A DNA stretch of 64,000 nt from assembly GCA_903914955.1 (NCBI GenBank), contig CAIWRB010000182.1:1-64000 (forward strand), written 5' to 3'. The stretch is from an uncultured Chloroflexota bacterium. Its GTDB lineage: Bacteria > Chloroflexota > Anaerolineae > Anaerolineales > Villigracilaceae. How positions within the stretch are numbered: the stretch's first letter is position 1; each line of letters starts with the position of its first letter. Both the position numbers and the translations under genes were made by a program. Below, in pieces: positions 29,762-40,067 of the stretch. Under the pieces are notes generated by a model. It saw only the letters and a list, made by a program, of their open reading frames with translations. It did not search any database and had not been told where the DNA came from.

Positions 29762-30548
29762 TGGCGGTGGTAATAGCGGCGATCTCGGCAGGGCTTTTTA
29801 AATGGATTTCTGCAATTTTATCAGCAATATGCCGAACATAGGCAGGTTCGTTTCTTTTGCCGCGAAATGGCACTGGAGCGAGAAATGGCGAATCGGTTTC
29901 GATCAGTAATTTTTCAAGAGGCAGCTGTCTGATAATTTCGCGCTTTTCATCCGCGTTTTTATAGGTCACGGGACCTGTGATTCCTATATAAAAATTCAGT
30001 GCCAGCGCTTTTTGCGCGGTTTCAAGATTTCCGTTGAAGGAATGCAGCACCCCAGGTTTTTCTGCAAGCCAGCCTTGTAAACTGCTTTGCCATTCTTCCA
30101 AAATTTTCATCAAGTCAACCGAGGCTTTACCGAACCACGCATCATTTTCTTCGCGCATGTGAATGATGACGGGTTTGTTGATCTCTTTTGCAAATTGAAG
30201 CTGCTGTTCTAAGACCTTGCGTTGGACAGCGCGTTTTTCTTTTTCCTTCACCCAATAATAATCAATGCCGATCTCACCAATCGCCGCGACCTTTGGATGA
30301 CCCGCAATCTCCTTTAGTTCATCAAAAGTCTGCTCTGAGAATTCCTCCAGATCAGTTGGATGGAACCCGATCGCCGCATACACGCTGGGATTTGACTCTG
30401 CCAACCGCAGCGCTTCTTTGCTAGACTTGTGGTTGAGTCCTGGTACGAGCATCCGAATCAACCCTGAATCATTCGCGCGTGCGATCACATCCGCACGGTC
30501 AATATCGAATTTATGGTAGTCGAGGTGGCAGTGGGTATCTGTTAACAT
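29730..30548 (-). CDS. tatD: TatD family deoxyribonuclease
   Basis: DTHCHLDYHKFD, IGEIGIDYYW, PVIIHMREE, IETDSPFLAP. Confidence 0.92.
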   Translation of the reverse strand: MLTDTHCHLDYHKFDIDRADVIARANDSGLIRMLVPGLNHKSSKEALRLAESNPSVYAAIGFHPTDLEEFSEQTFDELKEIAGHPKVAAIGEIGIDYYWVKEKEKRAVQRKVLEQQLQFAKEINKPVIIHMREENDAWFGKASVDLMKILEEWQSSLQGWLAEKPGVLHSFNGNLETAQKALALNFYIGITGPVTYKNADEKREIIRQLPLEKLLIETDSPFLAPVPFRGKRNEPAYVRHIADKIAEIHLKSPAEIAAITTANATRLFAWGD

Positions 30549-30614
30549 GTTCGGAAGTTAAAATGTTGGCAGGTTGGAATGTTTAAACATCCCAACCTGC
30601 CAACGCGTGAACGA

Positions 30615-32045
30615 TTATTTTATTCCCGCGACCTTCAGTCCATCCTGCAAAATCGCTTGCACTTTATCACCGTGGCGGGTCTCGCAGTACACACGCAGAA
30701 TGGGTTCTGTGCCGGAAAAGCGGATCAGCATCCAGCCGCCATCTTCCATTTTGAATTGGAAACCATCCACAGTGACAAGCTCGGTCACTGTCACTCCGCC
30801 GAGGGTCTTGGGATTATTGTTCATGATGATCTTCTCGCGTGTGGCGCGGTCTCCGCTAAATGGACTATCCACGCGGTCGTAGAAATATTCACCGCCAACT
30901 TTGGCGAACAAATCCGTCAATAATTCTGTTGGTTTCTTGCCTGTCTTCACCATGAAGTCGAGCATGTATAAGCCAGCTAAAATCCCATCGCGTTCTGGGA
31001 CATTTCCACGGAAAGCGTATCCGCCAGATTCTTCGCCGCCGATGAGCGCGTTGGTCTCGGTCATTTTCGGCGCGACGAATTTGAATCCCACGCCGGTTTC
31101 GTGAACGGGAACTCCATACAACTCGCCGAGTTTATTAAGCATGTTGGTTGTGGACAATGTTTTCACAATGTCACCGCGGTCGCCGCGCACTTCGAGCATG
31201 TAATAAGCGAGCAAACCAAACACACGCAACTGATTGATGAATTTTCCATTCTCGTCTCCAATACCACAGCGATCTGCGTCACCGTCAGTGATGAGAAGCA
31301 CATCGGCTTTGTTGTCGACTGTTGCTTGTAAACCGACATCAATATTCGGCTGGATCGGTTCGGGACGTTTCATCTCAGGGAAGGATGGATTGCGCTGATT
31401 ATGAATTTCGATAACACGAGTTTTTCCGCCCGCCAGTAATCGTGGGAACCAGCCTGCACCGTTGCCCCACATGGTATCCACCATCACGATCAAGCCGGCA
31501 TCTTTGATGGGTTGCAGGTCTATCAAACCATCACGGGTTAAATGTTCAATGTAGGGAGTCGCCGCGTCAAACTTGATGATCTCGCCAGCGGATTCTGCTT
31601 CGTTGTATGATTTCCGTTTTACATCTTTCATATCATCAGGAATGGACGACTCGATTTGGATCAAGCCTTGAGGGTCGATCGCGCCGCCTGTCTCATTGCG
31701 GACTTTGAAGCCGTTGTCGGTGGGGGGGTTATGACTTGCAGTGACATTCACTGCGCCAGCGGCTTTCTTGTCTACAACGGCATACGCGATGACGGGTGTC
31801 GGCGTGGCTTCCTGAGTTAAATAAACTTTCAAGCCGTTGGCCGCCAATACTTCCGCAACTGCCGCTGCGAAGTGTTCACTGCTAAAACGCTTGTCGTGGC
31901 CGACAATGATCCATTGTCCCTTTTTTCCTTGCGCCAACATGTAGGACGCGAATCCCTGTGCACAGCGGCGGACATTGTCAAAGGTGTAATCCTCCGCGAT
32001 AACTCCGCGCCAGCCGTCGGTGCCGAACTTAATTTTATGTGTCAT
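30615..32045 (-). CDS. Phosphoglucomutase/phosphomannomutase
   Basis: [60 protein letters not shown]. Confidence 0.92.
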   Translation of the reverse strand: MTHKIKFGTDGWRGVIAEDYTFDNVRRCAQGFASYMLAQGKKGQWIIVGHDKRFSSEHFAAAVAEVLAANGLKVYLTQEATPTPVIAYAVVDKKAAGAVNVTASHNPPTDNGFKVRNETGGAIDPQGLIQIESSIPDDMKDVKRKSYNEAESAGEIIKFDAATPYIEHLTRDGLIDLQPIKDAGLIVMVDTMWGNGAGWFPRLLAGGKTRVIEIHNQRNPSFPEMKRPEPIQPNIDVGLQATVDNKADVLLITDGDADRCGIGDENGKFINQLRVFGLLAYYMLEVRGDRGDIVKTLSTTNMLNKLGELYGVPVHETGVGFKFVAPKMTETNALIGGEESGGYAFRGNVPERDGILAGLYMLDFMVKTGKKPTELLTDLFAKVGGEYFYDRVDSPFSGDRATREKIIMNNNPKTLGGVTVTELVTVDGFQFKMEDGGWMLIRFSGTEPILRVYCETRHGDKVQAILQDGLKVAGIK

Positions 32046-32097
32046 TGATTATTTCTCCAGATCAAATATAGTTTGTAGATTATAAATTAAATAAATA

Positions 32098-33135
32098 TTA
32101 TGGTGTTGCGGTCGGCGCAATTACCGAAGGCGTCGCTTCTGGCGTGGGACTGGACGTTGGAATAGGAGCGGGCGTCGGCGTGGAAGTGACCGTCGCGACG
32201 ATATCCTTTTCGCTATTCGGCAGTCCCATCATCAATAATTGCCAGGCGATATCCACATCATCCACAGCAATGACCGGGAAGGCAGGCAGGTTATTCAAAG
32301 CAAAATCAAGCCGCATGATAATTAGATTCAATGCCTCTACTTGATAGGTGGGAGCGTCCACGATTAACTTTTCCAGAATATCACGCGTGGTTTGCACATC
32401 ATCGTGTGCCAGTCCGAAATTGCTCTGCGATAAAAATAAACGCGCACGCGCGATCGTTTCAATGGCGCGCGTCAGTATGATCTCGCGTTTCAGCGCAGTC
32501 ATCACGCTGTTATTTTGATTCGAAATTTCCTGTTCAAGTGTCGCTTGCATTTCTTCCAGCTTCGCAATGCTGGCGGTGTGTGCTTCGATCGTCGTTTCAA
32601 TCACGCTCACGCGCGAATTCATTTCCGTCAATTGTGTTTGTAGAATAGCGATCTCGTTTTCAAGTTGATTTATTTGAGCAGTGTTGCGTTGTAAAGGCAT
32701 AATAAAATTATCATTGATGAACGGCATTCCAAAATATATGACTGCGCCAATTCCAGCGATGACCAAAACCGTGGCGATCAATCTAAACAAAGCTCTAATG
32801 AAATTGAGAAATGCCTGTCCCAGCCGTGACCAGAATGATGGTTTCTCTTCAACCGGAGACTGTGGCGCAGATTGTCCCTTCCCGATCTGGGCAGGCAGCG
32901 CTTCTTCGTTAACCGTGATGATGGCCTGGCTTTCTGAGGATCTTTCCTGCGCCGCGGCAAAGGACTGCATCCGCGCGAGCAGATTTTTTCCCACTCCATG
33001 GACGAGCAACAGATCGTCCACTGTATCAAATGGACGCGCGGATATGATATTCTCGGCAAGTGTGTTTGAGATGCCCGAAATATTTATCAAGGTTTCGTGG
33101 TCTGCGGTATTAAGAAAGTAAAGGAAGTCGCTCAT
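32098..33135 (-). CDS. HhH domain, TM and coiled-coil protein
   Basis: INISGISNTLAENIISARPFDTVDDLLLVHGVGKNLLARM; central TM; coiled coil; Pro/Thr-rich tail. Confidence 0.65.
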   Translation of the reverse strand: MSDFLYFLNTADHETLINISGISNTLAENIISARPFDTVDDLLLVHGVGKNLLARMQSFAAAQERSSESQAIITVNEEALPAQIGKGQSAPQSPVEEKPSFWSRLGQAFLNFIRALFRLIATVLVIAGIGAVIYFGMPFINDNFIMPLQRNTAQINQLENEIAILQTQLTEMNSRVSVIETTIEAHTASIAKLEEMQATLEQEISNQNNSVMTALKREIILTRAIETIARARLFLSQSNFGLAHDDVQTTRDILEKLIVDAPTYQVEALNLIIMRLDFALNNLPAFPVIAVDDVDIAWQLLMMGLPNSEKDIVATVTSTPTPAPIPTSSPTPEATPSVIAPTATP

Positions 33136-33205
33136 GGTTCACCTATTTCTGATTGAATATATCTATTTTATCACTCCGTCAAATTTGTTTGCTATAATTC
33201 ATCTT

Positions 33206-34360
33206 ATGATTTATCTTGATTACGCCGCCACCACTCCAGTTGACTCGCGCGTCTTTGATGCGATGCTCCCATATTTCCGCGAATCTTTCGGAAACCCATC
33301 CTCCATCCACCGCTTTGGACAAAAAGCCGAAGCCGCGGTGGATGCTGCGCGCGAGAAAGTCGCTGCTGTTCTACATTGCAAACCAGGCGAGATCATCTTC
33401 ACATCCTGCGGCTCCGAGTCTGATAATCTCGCCCTTCGCGGCGCTGCCATTGCAAAACGAAATGTCACAGGCAAAAAATGGATACTTACATCCAAAACCG
33501 AACACCACGCGGTCAGTAAGACCGCACAGCAGCTTGAAAAGGAATATGGTTTCCTACTTGAATGGCTGGACGTTGATGAGTACGGAGCAATCAGGCCGAT
33601 TTCCTTGAACAAAGCTGTTTGCACTGATACGGTGCTTGCCTCTGTGATGTTCGCAAATAATGAGATCGGAACCATCAATCCAATTCCTGAATTGGCTGCG
33701 ATTGCCCGTGCAAACAATATACTCTTTCACACGGATGCAGTTCAAGCCGCAGCATATCTGGATGTAAATGTTGAAAAACTCGGCGTGGATCTGATGTCAC
33801 TCGGCGGGCATAAATTCTACGGGCCAAAAGGCGTGGGCGCGCTATACGTTCGCAATGGAACTGAACTTATCCCGCAGATGACAGGTGGCGGACAGGAGTC
33901 TAGTCTGCGCGCAGGGACGCAGAATGTGCCGTACATCGTCGGCTTTGCCGTGGCGTTACAGCTTGCGATGGAAGAAAGAGATGCGCGCATCGCACATGTC
34001 CAACCATTGCGTGACCATATTATCGGAGAAGTCCTTGAAACAATTTCTGATTCCAAATTGACGGGTCATCCTGAATCCCGCCTTCCCAATCATGCTTCAT
34101 TTGTTTTCAAAGATGTTGATGGAAACCTTTTACTGCAACTACTTGATTCAGCGGGTTTTGCCTGCTCTTCGGGTTCGGCCTGTAAAACAGGAAACCCTGA
34201 GCCAAGCGAAGTAATAACTTCTTTGGGTACCCCCCGCAATTGGGCCTTGGGGTCCTTGCGCATCACACTTGGCGTTGATTCATCACCCGCGCACGTGGAC
34301 GAATTTTTGAAGACTCTGCCAATATTAGTTGAAAAAGCAAGAGGATTACACCAGAGATAA
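33206..34360 (+). CDS. Cysteine desulfurase (NifS/IscS-like)
   Basis: MIYLDYAATTPVD, ASVMFANNEIGTINP, SLGGHKFYGPKGVGALYVR, CSSGSACKTGNPEPSEV. Confidence 0.93.
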   Translation: MIYLDYAATTPVDSRVFDAMLPYFRESFGNPSSIHRFGQKAEAAVDAAREKVAAVLHCKPGEIIFTSCGSESDNLALRGAAIAKRNVTGKKWILTSKTEHHAVSKTAQQLEKEYGFLLEWLDVDEYGAIRPISLNKAVCTDTVLASVMFANNEIGTINPIPELAAIARANNILFHTDAVQAAAYLDVNVEKLGVDLMSLGGHKFYGPKGVGALYVRNGTELIPQMTGGGQESSLRAGTQNVPYIVGFAVALQLAMEERDARIAHVQPLRDHIIGEVLETISDSKLTGHPESRLPNHASFVFKDVDGNLLLQLLDSAGFACSSGSACKTGNPEPSEVITSLGTPRNWALGSLRITLGVDSSPAHVDEFLKTLPILVEKARGLHQR

Positions 34361-34470
34361 TTGGACTTTTTTCTACTAAATTTGCGGATGTATTAAATCC
34401 ATCTTGAGAATTATCTTTTTCACTCTTGACGGATTCTATTTGACGGGAGTATAAACTTACCAAATGTTCC

Positions 34471-34603
34471 GTAAAGCTCCTGCTTTAGCAGTGGAGATGT
34501 AAGGAACGATTTTGCTTGTAGTATACTAAACATAGAAGCTCTCGGACTAGAGAGCCTGGGCTTTGCCCTAGAAGCCCCTCCTTTAGGCGTGGGGAGTAGT
34601 CAC
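34471..34603 (+). ncRNA. Candidate orphan IS200/IS605 right-end / TnpB omegaRNA-like remnant
   Basis: Hairpins gctctcggactagagagc, gggctttgccc, then gaagcccctcctttaggcgtggggagtagtcac (34571-34603), the typical TnpB-element 3' motif; a second related hairpin aaagctcctgctttagcagtggagatg at 34473-34499; no tnpA/tnpB ORF nearby. Confidence 0.5.
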
Positions 34604-34653
34604 TGGTTCTTATGATAATTATTCAATCTCAACCAAAAAAGGAGGTGATGGCC

Positions 34654-34782
34654 GTGGATGCGGATGACCATTTATGTCGTTCGTTTATATTCCGTTTTAA
34701 CTTCTCCGAAATGCGATTATCCCAGGTGCAAGTCAACTGTATTCCCACGCGCGTCACTTTCCTTTCTTCGCGGTATGATTAA
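34654..34782 (+). CDS. Putative leader peptide ORF upstream of the MgtE-N/CBS-NRAMP operon
   Basis: aaaaaaggaggtgatggcc GTG gat gcg gat gac... giving (M)DADDHLCRSFIFRFNFSEMRLSQVQVNCIPTRVTFLSSRYD*; strong SD 8 nt before GTG; stop 30 nt before the terminator hairpin. Confidence 0.45.
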   Translation: MDADDHLCRSFIFRFNFSEMRLSQVQVNCIPTRVTFLSSRYD

Positions 34783-34812
34783 GTAGACTGTTGTTTTTCC
34801 CTGAGTCCATCG

Positions 34813-34849
34813 CCACCTTCGGAGAATATCCCGAGGTGGTTTTTGTTTT
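34813..34849 (+). terminator. Terminator hairpin in the 5' leader of the MgtE-N/CBS gene
   Basis: ccaccttcgg agaatatc ccgaggtgg tttttgtttt; ends 16 nt before the ATG at 34866. Confidence 0.7.
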
Positions 34850-34865
34850 ACGCAAAGGAGTACCT

Positions 34866-36131
34866 ATGGCTTTCATTAGCGAACTCATTGGACGCCCGGT
34901 CACTGACTATGACGGCAAAAAAATTGGCGTGCTAAAGGATTTGATCGCGCGCACTTATAGTGAATTCTCCCATCCCGTTGTGGACGCGATCATTGTACAT
35001 GGCATGGATGGCGATATTACCCTGCCTTACTCCGATCTTGCCGCGTTGCTCTCCGCCGCCATCCCGTTGAAGCGTCCCTCAGTGGATATCCCAAATTACG
35101 AATCGCGCGAGAGCGATATTCGTCTTGTTGAAGATGTCCTTGATCAACAGATCATTGATACCGATGACGCACGCGTGGTGCGAGTCAATGATATTGAATT
35201 AGTGCGGGTTAATGGCAACGTCGTTGTCAGCAACGTGGATATTGGAATGCTGGGAATCATGCGTCGTATCGGATTGGAAAAACTGGGACGTTGGGCCGCC
35301 CAGCGTTTCAAAGCGGACCTGTCAGAGGGCACTATTTCCTGGGAGTTTGTCGAACCTTTGACACACGACCAGTCCATGCGTCTGAAAGTCCCCGCAGAAA
35401 AACTCGCCGAATTGCATCCCTCCGATATCGCCGAAATTATTTCCAATCTTAGCCGCGCTGAACATGGAGAGATACTTCATAAACTGGATATCAAGCGACT
35501 TGCCGAAACTCTCGAAGAAGTTGAACCAGATTTTCAAGCCAGTATCATCGAACACTTCTCTGATGAGATAATGGCAGACGTTCTCGAAGAAATGTCACCA
35601 GATGAAGCTACTGACTTACTCGCCGAACTGCCGGATGGTCGCCGCCAGGATTTGCTCAAACTCATGGAATCTGAAGATGCCGATGAGGTGCGCGAATTAT
35701 TGCGCTATGCTGAAGATACAGCCGGCGGTTTGATGACGACTGAATATGTCTCGGTCCTGCCAAACATGACCGCGTCTCAAACTATTGAACATCTGCGCAA
35801 AGTGGGTGAAGAAGCCGAGTTGGTTTATTACGTTTACGTCACCGATGAAGAAGAGCATTTAATTGGAGTCTTCTCGCTCAGTGATTTGATCCTTGCCCAG
35901 CCTGAAACACCGATCACAGAATTTATGCACAAACGTGTAGTCAGTGTTGAACTGGATACAGAGCAGAATGAGATCGCGCAAATGGTGGCCAAATATAATT
36001 TGATCGCCGTTCCCGTTGTGGATGTTGACAATAAGTTGCATGGCATTGTCACCTCCGATGACGCGCTCGATAAAATTTTACCCACGGCTTGGAAGAAGCG
36101 CCTGCCGCATTTCTTTGGAGCGCTCGAATGA
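34866..36131 (+). CDS. Soluble PRC-barrel + MgtE intracellular N domain + CBS pair protein
   Basis: MAFISELIGRPVTDYDGKKIGVLKDLI; LHPSDIAEIISNLSRAEHGEILHKL...EEMSPDEATDLLAELPDGRRQDLL; CBS repeats; no TM channel domain; RBS aaaggag before ATG 34866. Confidence 0.85.
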   Translation: MAFISELIGRPVTDYDGKKIGVLKDLIARTYSEFSHPVVDAIIVHGMDGDITLPYSDLAALLSAAIPLKRPSVDIPNYESRESDIRLVEDVLDQQIIDTDDARVVRVNDIELVRVNGNVVVSNVDIGMLGIMRRIGLEKLGRWAAQRFKADLSEGTISWEFVEPLTHDQSMRLKVPAEKLAELHPSDIAEIISNLSRAEHGEILHKLDIKRLAETLEEVEPDFQASIIEHFSDEIMADVLEEMSPDEATDLLAELPDGRRQDLLKLMESEDADEVRELLRYAEDTAGGLMTTEYVSVLPNMTASQTIEHLRKVGEEAELVYYVYVTDEEEHLIGVFSLSDLILAQPETPITEFMHKRVVSVELDTEQNEIAQMVAKYNLIAVPVVDVDNKLHGIVTSDDALDKILPTAWKKRLPHFFGALE

Positions 36132-37429
36132 AAAAAATATTTATCTCTTTACGCGAAAAGTGGATCGCTAATCGTTGGGTTCGGCGCGCTGTCTTGATCC
36201 TCTCAGTATTTGGTCCCGCTACCATCGCCGCTATGGCAGATAATGACGCCGGCGGAGTTGCTACCTATTCCATAGCCGGTGCGACACTTGGCTATCCTAT
36301 CCTGTTTCCGTTGTTTATCATCACCATTCTGCTGGCGGTCACGCAGGAAATGGGTATGCGCCTGACGTTGGTTACCCGCCGCGGTCTGGCAGACTTGATC
36401 CGCGAGAAATATGGAATCAAAGTCTCGTTGTTTATTTTTATGGGATTAATGATCGCCAACCTGGGCACCATCACTACTGAAGTTTCCGCCATTCGGACGG
36501 TCAGCGGAATGTTGAATATTCCAGTTCTGCCTTTTGTGATCGGGATGCTGTTGATTGCGTTTATATTTATCACAAAAGGAAATTACAAATTAACGCAGAG
36601 TATTATGTTGATCGTCTCCTTGTTTTATGTGACCTATATATTTTCAGCGGTCAAAGCCAATCCCAATTGGGGATTGGCGCTAGGCAATTTGATATATCCA
36701 CATGGCGTTTCTTGGACGTCCAAATATCTTGTCAGCTATCTGGTGATCGGGATGGGCGTGCTGGGAACTACCATCACTCCTTGGGGACAGTTCTTTATCA
36801 GCAGCTTTGCCTTCGATAAAAAAATGGAAAAAGACACACTTAAATATTCCCAATTTGAAACTTATTGGGGTGCATTCCTGACAGATTTTTTCTCGTTCTT
36901 CATGATCGTCGCGACAGCGGCTGCGCTAAATTCGCATGGTTATGGTGTCGGCGGGATTCAGCTCCAGTCTGGTGAACAGGCCGCTCTGGCGATCCGACCG
37001 TTTGCTGGTGAGCTTGCCAGTGAACTATTTGCGGTTGGGTTGCTCGCCGCGGCTTTTATGGGACTTATCATCGTGCCCCTTTCAACCGCATATGCCTTCT
37101 CGGAATTTTTCGGCCTGTCTGGAAGTCTGGATACAGATTTCCAAAAGAGCAAAACTTTTTATATTCTCTTTATTATTCAATTGGTTTTAGCAGCATTAAT
37201 TACAACCATCCCCGGCATTTCGCTCTTTCATTTTGCTATCGCCACGCAGACGTTGAATGCCATGATCCTACCGCTGGTTTTCTTTTATCTTATCAAGTTG
37301 ACCAGCAGCAAAAAATTGATGGGATCACATGTCAATAATGGTTTTCAGAAAAACTTTACCACAGCTGCTTCCGTCTTCATTGTGATCGCTTCCGCTTTTA
37401 CGGTTGCGGCCGTAATATTTAAATGGTAG
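36128..37429 (+). CDS. Divergent NRAMP-family divalent metal transporter
   Basis: FGPATIAAMADNDAGGVATYSIAGATLGYP...VTQEMGMRLTLVTRRGLADLIRE; ATGA overlap with upstream MgtE-N/CBS gene. Confidence 0.85.
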   Translation: MKKIFISLREKWIANRWVRRAVLILSVFGPATIAAMADNDAGGVATYSIAGATLGYPILFPLFIITILLAVTQEMGMRLTLVTRRGLADLIREKYGIKVSLFIFMGLMIANLGTITTEVSAIRTVSGMLNIPVLPFVIGMLLIAFIFITKGNYKLTQSIMLIVSLFYVTYIFSAVKANPNWGLALGNLIYPHGVSWTSKYLVSYLVIGMGVLGTTITPWGQFFISSFAFDKKMEKDTLKYSQFETYWGAFLTDFFSFFMIVATAAALNSHGYGVGGIQLQSGEQAALAIRPFAGELASELFAVGLLAAAFMGLIIVPLSTAYAFSEFFGLSGSLDTDFQKSKTFYILFIIQLVLAALITTIPGISLFHFAIATQTLNAMILPLVFFYLIKLTSSKKLMGSHVNNGFQKNFTTAASVFIVIASAFTVAAVIFKW

Positions 37430-37435
37430 CTTTTC

Positions 37436-37469
37436 AAATAAAACAACCTGCTTGCAGGTTGTTTTATTT
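37436..37469. terminator. Perfect 16-bp palindromic terminator
   Basis: aaataaaacaacctgc tt gcaggttgttttattt. Confidence 0.85.
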
Positions 37470-37498
37470 GCGTCTATACTCGGCATACTGGAGTATTC

Positions 37499-39349
37499 AT
37501 GTCTGAAATTGATCTTATCCCTTTGAAAAAAGAACTTCCAAAATTTATCCCACTCGGTCGTTCCGGTTTATTGCCCGCGTTGCATGCCGCGCAAAAGTTA
37601 TATGGTTGGCTTCCACAGGAGGTGGCCGCTGAAATCGCAAAGTCTTTGCGCGTGCCGCTTGCGGATGTGCATGGCGTTATAGAATTTTATTCGCTCTTTT
37701 ATAACGAACCAGTCGGCAGGAGTTTTATTCGTGTTTGCACCGATCAAGCCTGTGCGCTCAAGGGTGCAGATCGGCTCCTCGGCAATCTTTGCAAGCATTA
37801 TGATGTGGAACCAGGTCAGACGACCGAGGACTTATCTCTAACCATTGAACGGAGTCCTTGCCTTGGGCTTTGCGAGCAAGCCCCAGCCGCGCTTGTGGAC
37901 GATGACGCACAAACAAACATCGCTCCCAATTTTCAATCCTATGATCTCGGTATCCCACGATCGATTGTTTATGGCTCCATCCATGAGTTGACTGCCAACT
38001 GTGGGAATGGCACGACAACTTTGGCAAAGTATGGTGAATACCTCGCGTATCAAAAAGCATTAAAGATGAAATCCGAAGATGTGATCACTGAAATCAAATC
38101 CAGCGGATTAGTCGGTCGGGGCGGCGCTGCGTTCCCAACGGGAATCAAATGGGAAGGTGCTGCGAAAGCCGAGGGCTTGCAAAAATATATTGTGTGCAAC
38201 GCAGATGAATCTGAACCTGGCACATTTAAAGACAGGATTTTATTATTGGATGACCCCCATCGCACCATCGAAGGAATTTGCATCGCCGCGCATGCCATTG
38301 GCGCGAGCAAGGGTTATATTTACATTCGCGCCGAATACCCATACGTTATTCCAGTTTTGGAAAAAGCGTTGAATGAAGCTCGTGAAGCAGGTTATCTTGG
38401 TCAGTCTTTTGATATTGAAATCCGCGTTGGGGCTGGCGCTTATATTTGCGGAGAGGAAACCGCGCTGTTCGAATCGATCGAAGGCAAGCGCGGTTTTCCA
38501 CGCGTGAAGCCGCCATTTCCAACCACGAACGGCTTGTTCGACAAGCCAACCGTTATCAATAATGTTGAAACGCTTTGCAACGTGCCCCTCATTATTTCAA
38601 AAGGCGCTTTGAAATATCGCAAGATGGGCACGGAAAAATCCCCCGGGACCAAACTCTTTTGTATTTCTGGAGATGTTGTAAAACCAGGCCTATATGAAAT
38701 TCCATTTGGAGCGACTTTACGCGAACTGCTAAAAATGGCGGGTGGTGTCGCGGGTAAAAAATCTCTCAAGGCGGTTTTGTTTGGCGGCGCGGCGGGAGCA
38801 TTTGCCACATCTGAACATTTGAATGTCAAAATGACTTTTGAAGATCTGCGCGCGGCTGGACTGCCTTTGGGTTCTGGCGTTGTAATGGTCTTCGATGAGA
38901 CACGTGATATCCGCGATGCCTTGAAACGGTTGGGAAAATTTTTCGCGCATGAATCCTGCGGTAAATGCTATCCCTGTCAAATGGGAACACAACGACAAAT
39001 GGAAATTTTGGATCGCGTAGCCAGCGGAGGTGTTTTGCCTGGAGATTTTTTCCGCCTGGAAGATGTAGGCTGGACGATGACAGAATCAAGCCTATGCGGT
39101 TTGGGGCAGACTGCGGCGAGCGCGGTGCTGTCCGCGATGAAGTTATGGCCGGGGCTTTTCGGGGAAAGTCAAAAGTCAAACGTTGAAGGTCGAAAGATAT
39201 CGAAAGTTTCTAAAAATTCTAAAGTGCCAAACACTGTAAAGAAATCTATTGTTAAAAAGACGACGTCAAAGGTTGTGAAAAAGAAAGTGTCAAAAGTGAA
39301 GTCGAAAGCCATAAAGAAGGTTACAAAAAAAGCGGCTAAGAAAAAATGA
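37499..39349 (+). CDS. NuoE-NuoF fusion (NADH diaphorase subunit) with Lys-rich C-terminal tail
   Basis: NuoE CTDQAC...CLGLC; Nuo[41 protein letters not shown]; tail [35 protein letters not shown]. Confidence 0.9.
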   Translation: MSEIDLIPLKKELPKFIPLGRSGLLPALHAAQKLYGWLPQEVAAEIAKSLRVPLADVHGVIEFYSLFYNEPVGRSFIRVCTDQACALKGADRLLGNLCKHYDVEPGQTTEDLSLTIERSPCLGLCEQAPAALVDDDAQTNIAPNFQSYDLGIPRSIVYGSIHELTANCGNGTTTLAKYGEYLAYQKALKMKSEDVITEIKSSGLVGRGGAAFPTGIKWEGAAKAEGLQKYIVCNADESEPGTFKDRILLLDDPHRTIEGICIAAHAIGASKGYIYIRAEYPYVIPVLEKALNEAREAGYLGQSFDIEIRVGAGAYICGEETALFESIEGKRGFPRVKPPFPTTNGLFDKPTVINNVETLCNVPLIISKGALKYRKMGTEKSPGTKLFCISGDVVKPGLYEIPFGATLRELLKMAGGVAGKKSLKAVLFGGAAGAFATSEHLNVKMTFEDLRAAGLPLGSGVVMVFDETRDIRDALKRLGKFFAHESCGKCYPCQMGTQRQMEILDRVASGGVLPGDFFRLEDVGWTMTESSLCGLGQTAASAVLSAMKLWPGLFGESQKSNVEGRKISKVSKNSKVPNTVKKSIVKKTTSKVVKKKVSKVKSKAIKKVTKKAAKKK

Positions 39350-39380
39350 ATCGACTTTTGACAAACGATAAGGTGAATTT

Positions 39381-40067
39381 ATGACAGTCACATTCTTAAT
39401 GGACGGCAAAGAAGTAATCGCAGATGAAAATAAAACCCTGCTTGAAATTGCACGCGAGAACGGCATTGATATTCCAACGATATGCTTCCACGAAGTGACC
39501 ACAGCCAATGCGCTTTGCCGAATCTGCGTCGTCGAGGTGGAGGGGCAGAGAGTCCTCCAGCCAGCTTGTATCGTCAAAGGGGCAAGCAATATGAAGGTCC
39601 AGACGCGAAGCGAGAAAGTCGTCCGTGCACGAAGAACTATTTTGGAAATGCTGGCGTCCACAATGGATCTGTCTGAGGCGTCTGAAATCCAAATGATGAT
39701 GTATGAATATGGGGCTTCATCCAGCCGGTTTCCAGATGCGGAGCGAAGAGAGTCGGAGATTAAAGATGATAACCCGATGTATGTGCGTGATTACTCGAAG
39801 TGCCTGTTGTGCTGGCGCTGTGTACAAGTTTGCGCGGAGGACGCGCAATATACTTTTGCGATCAACTTTGATGGCCGCGGATTTGAAACACAGATCGGTA
39901 CCTTCTTCGATAGAACGATCCCTGAAACAAGTTGTGTGTTATGCGGACAATGCGTCGCAGTCTGTCCTACGGGCGCGTTGAAACCGAAACGTGAATTTTT
40001 ATTGGAAAAGGGGATCAGTCCCCAGGAAATTTCTGTCCTAAATACCGGGCGCAAGAAGAGAAAATAG
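39381..40067 (+). CDS. NuoG/HydA-N-terminal-like FeS protein (2Fe-2S plus two 4Fe-4S)
   Basis: [57 protein letters not shown]. Confidence 0.9.
   Translation: MTVTFLMDGKEVIADENKTLLEIARENGIDIPTICFHEVTTANALCRICVVEVEGQRVLQPACIVKGASNMKVQTRSEKVVRARRTILEMLASTMDLSEASEIQMMMYEYGASSSRFPDAERRESEIKDDNPMYVRDYSKCLLCWRCVQVCAEDAQYTFAINFDGRGFETQIGTFFDRTIPETSCVLCGQCVAVCPTGALKPKREFLLEKGISPQEISVLNTGRKKRK

Noticed and set aside
34620-34866. M-box (ykoK) Mg2+ riboswitch upstream of the MgtE-like gene
   Set aside because: I could not find the conserved M-box core sequence by eye; only a short ORF and a terminator are visible.
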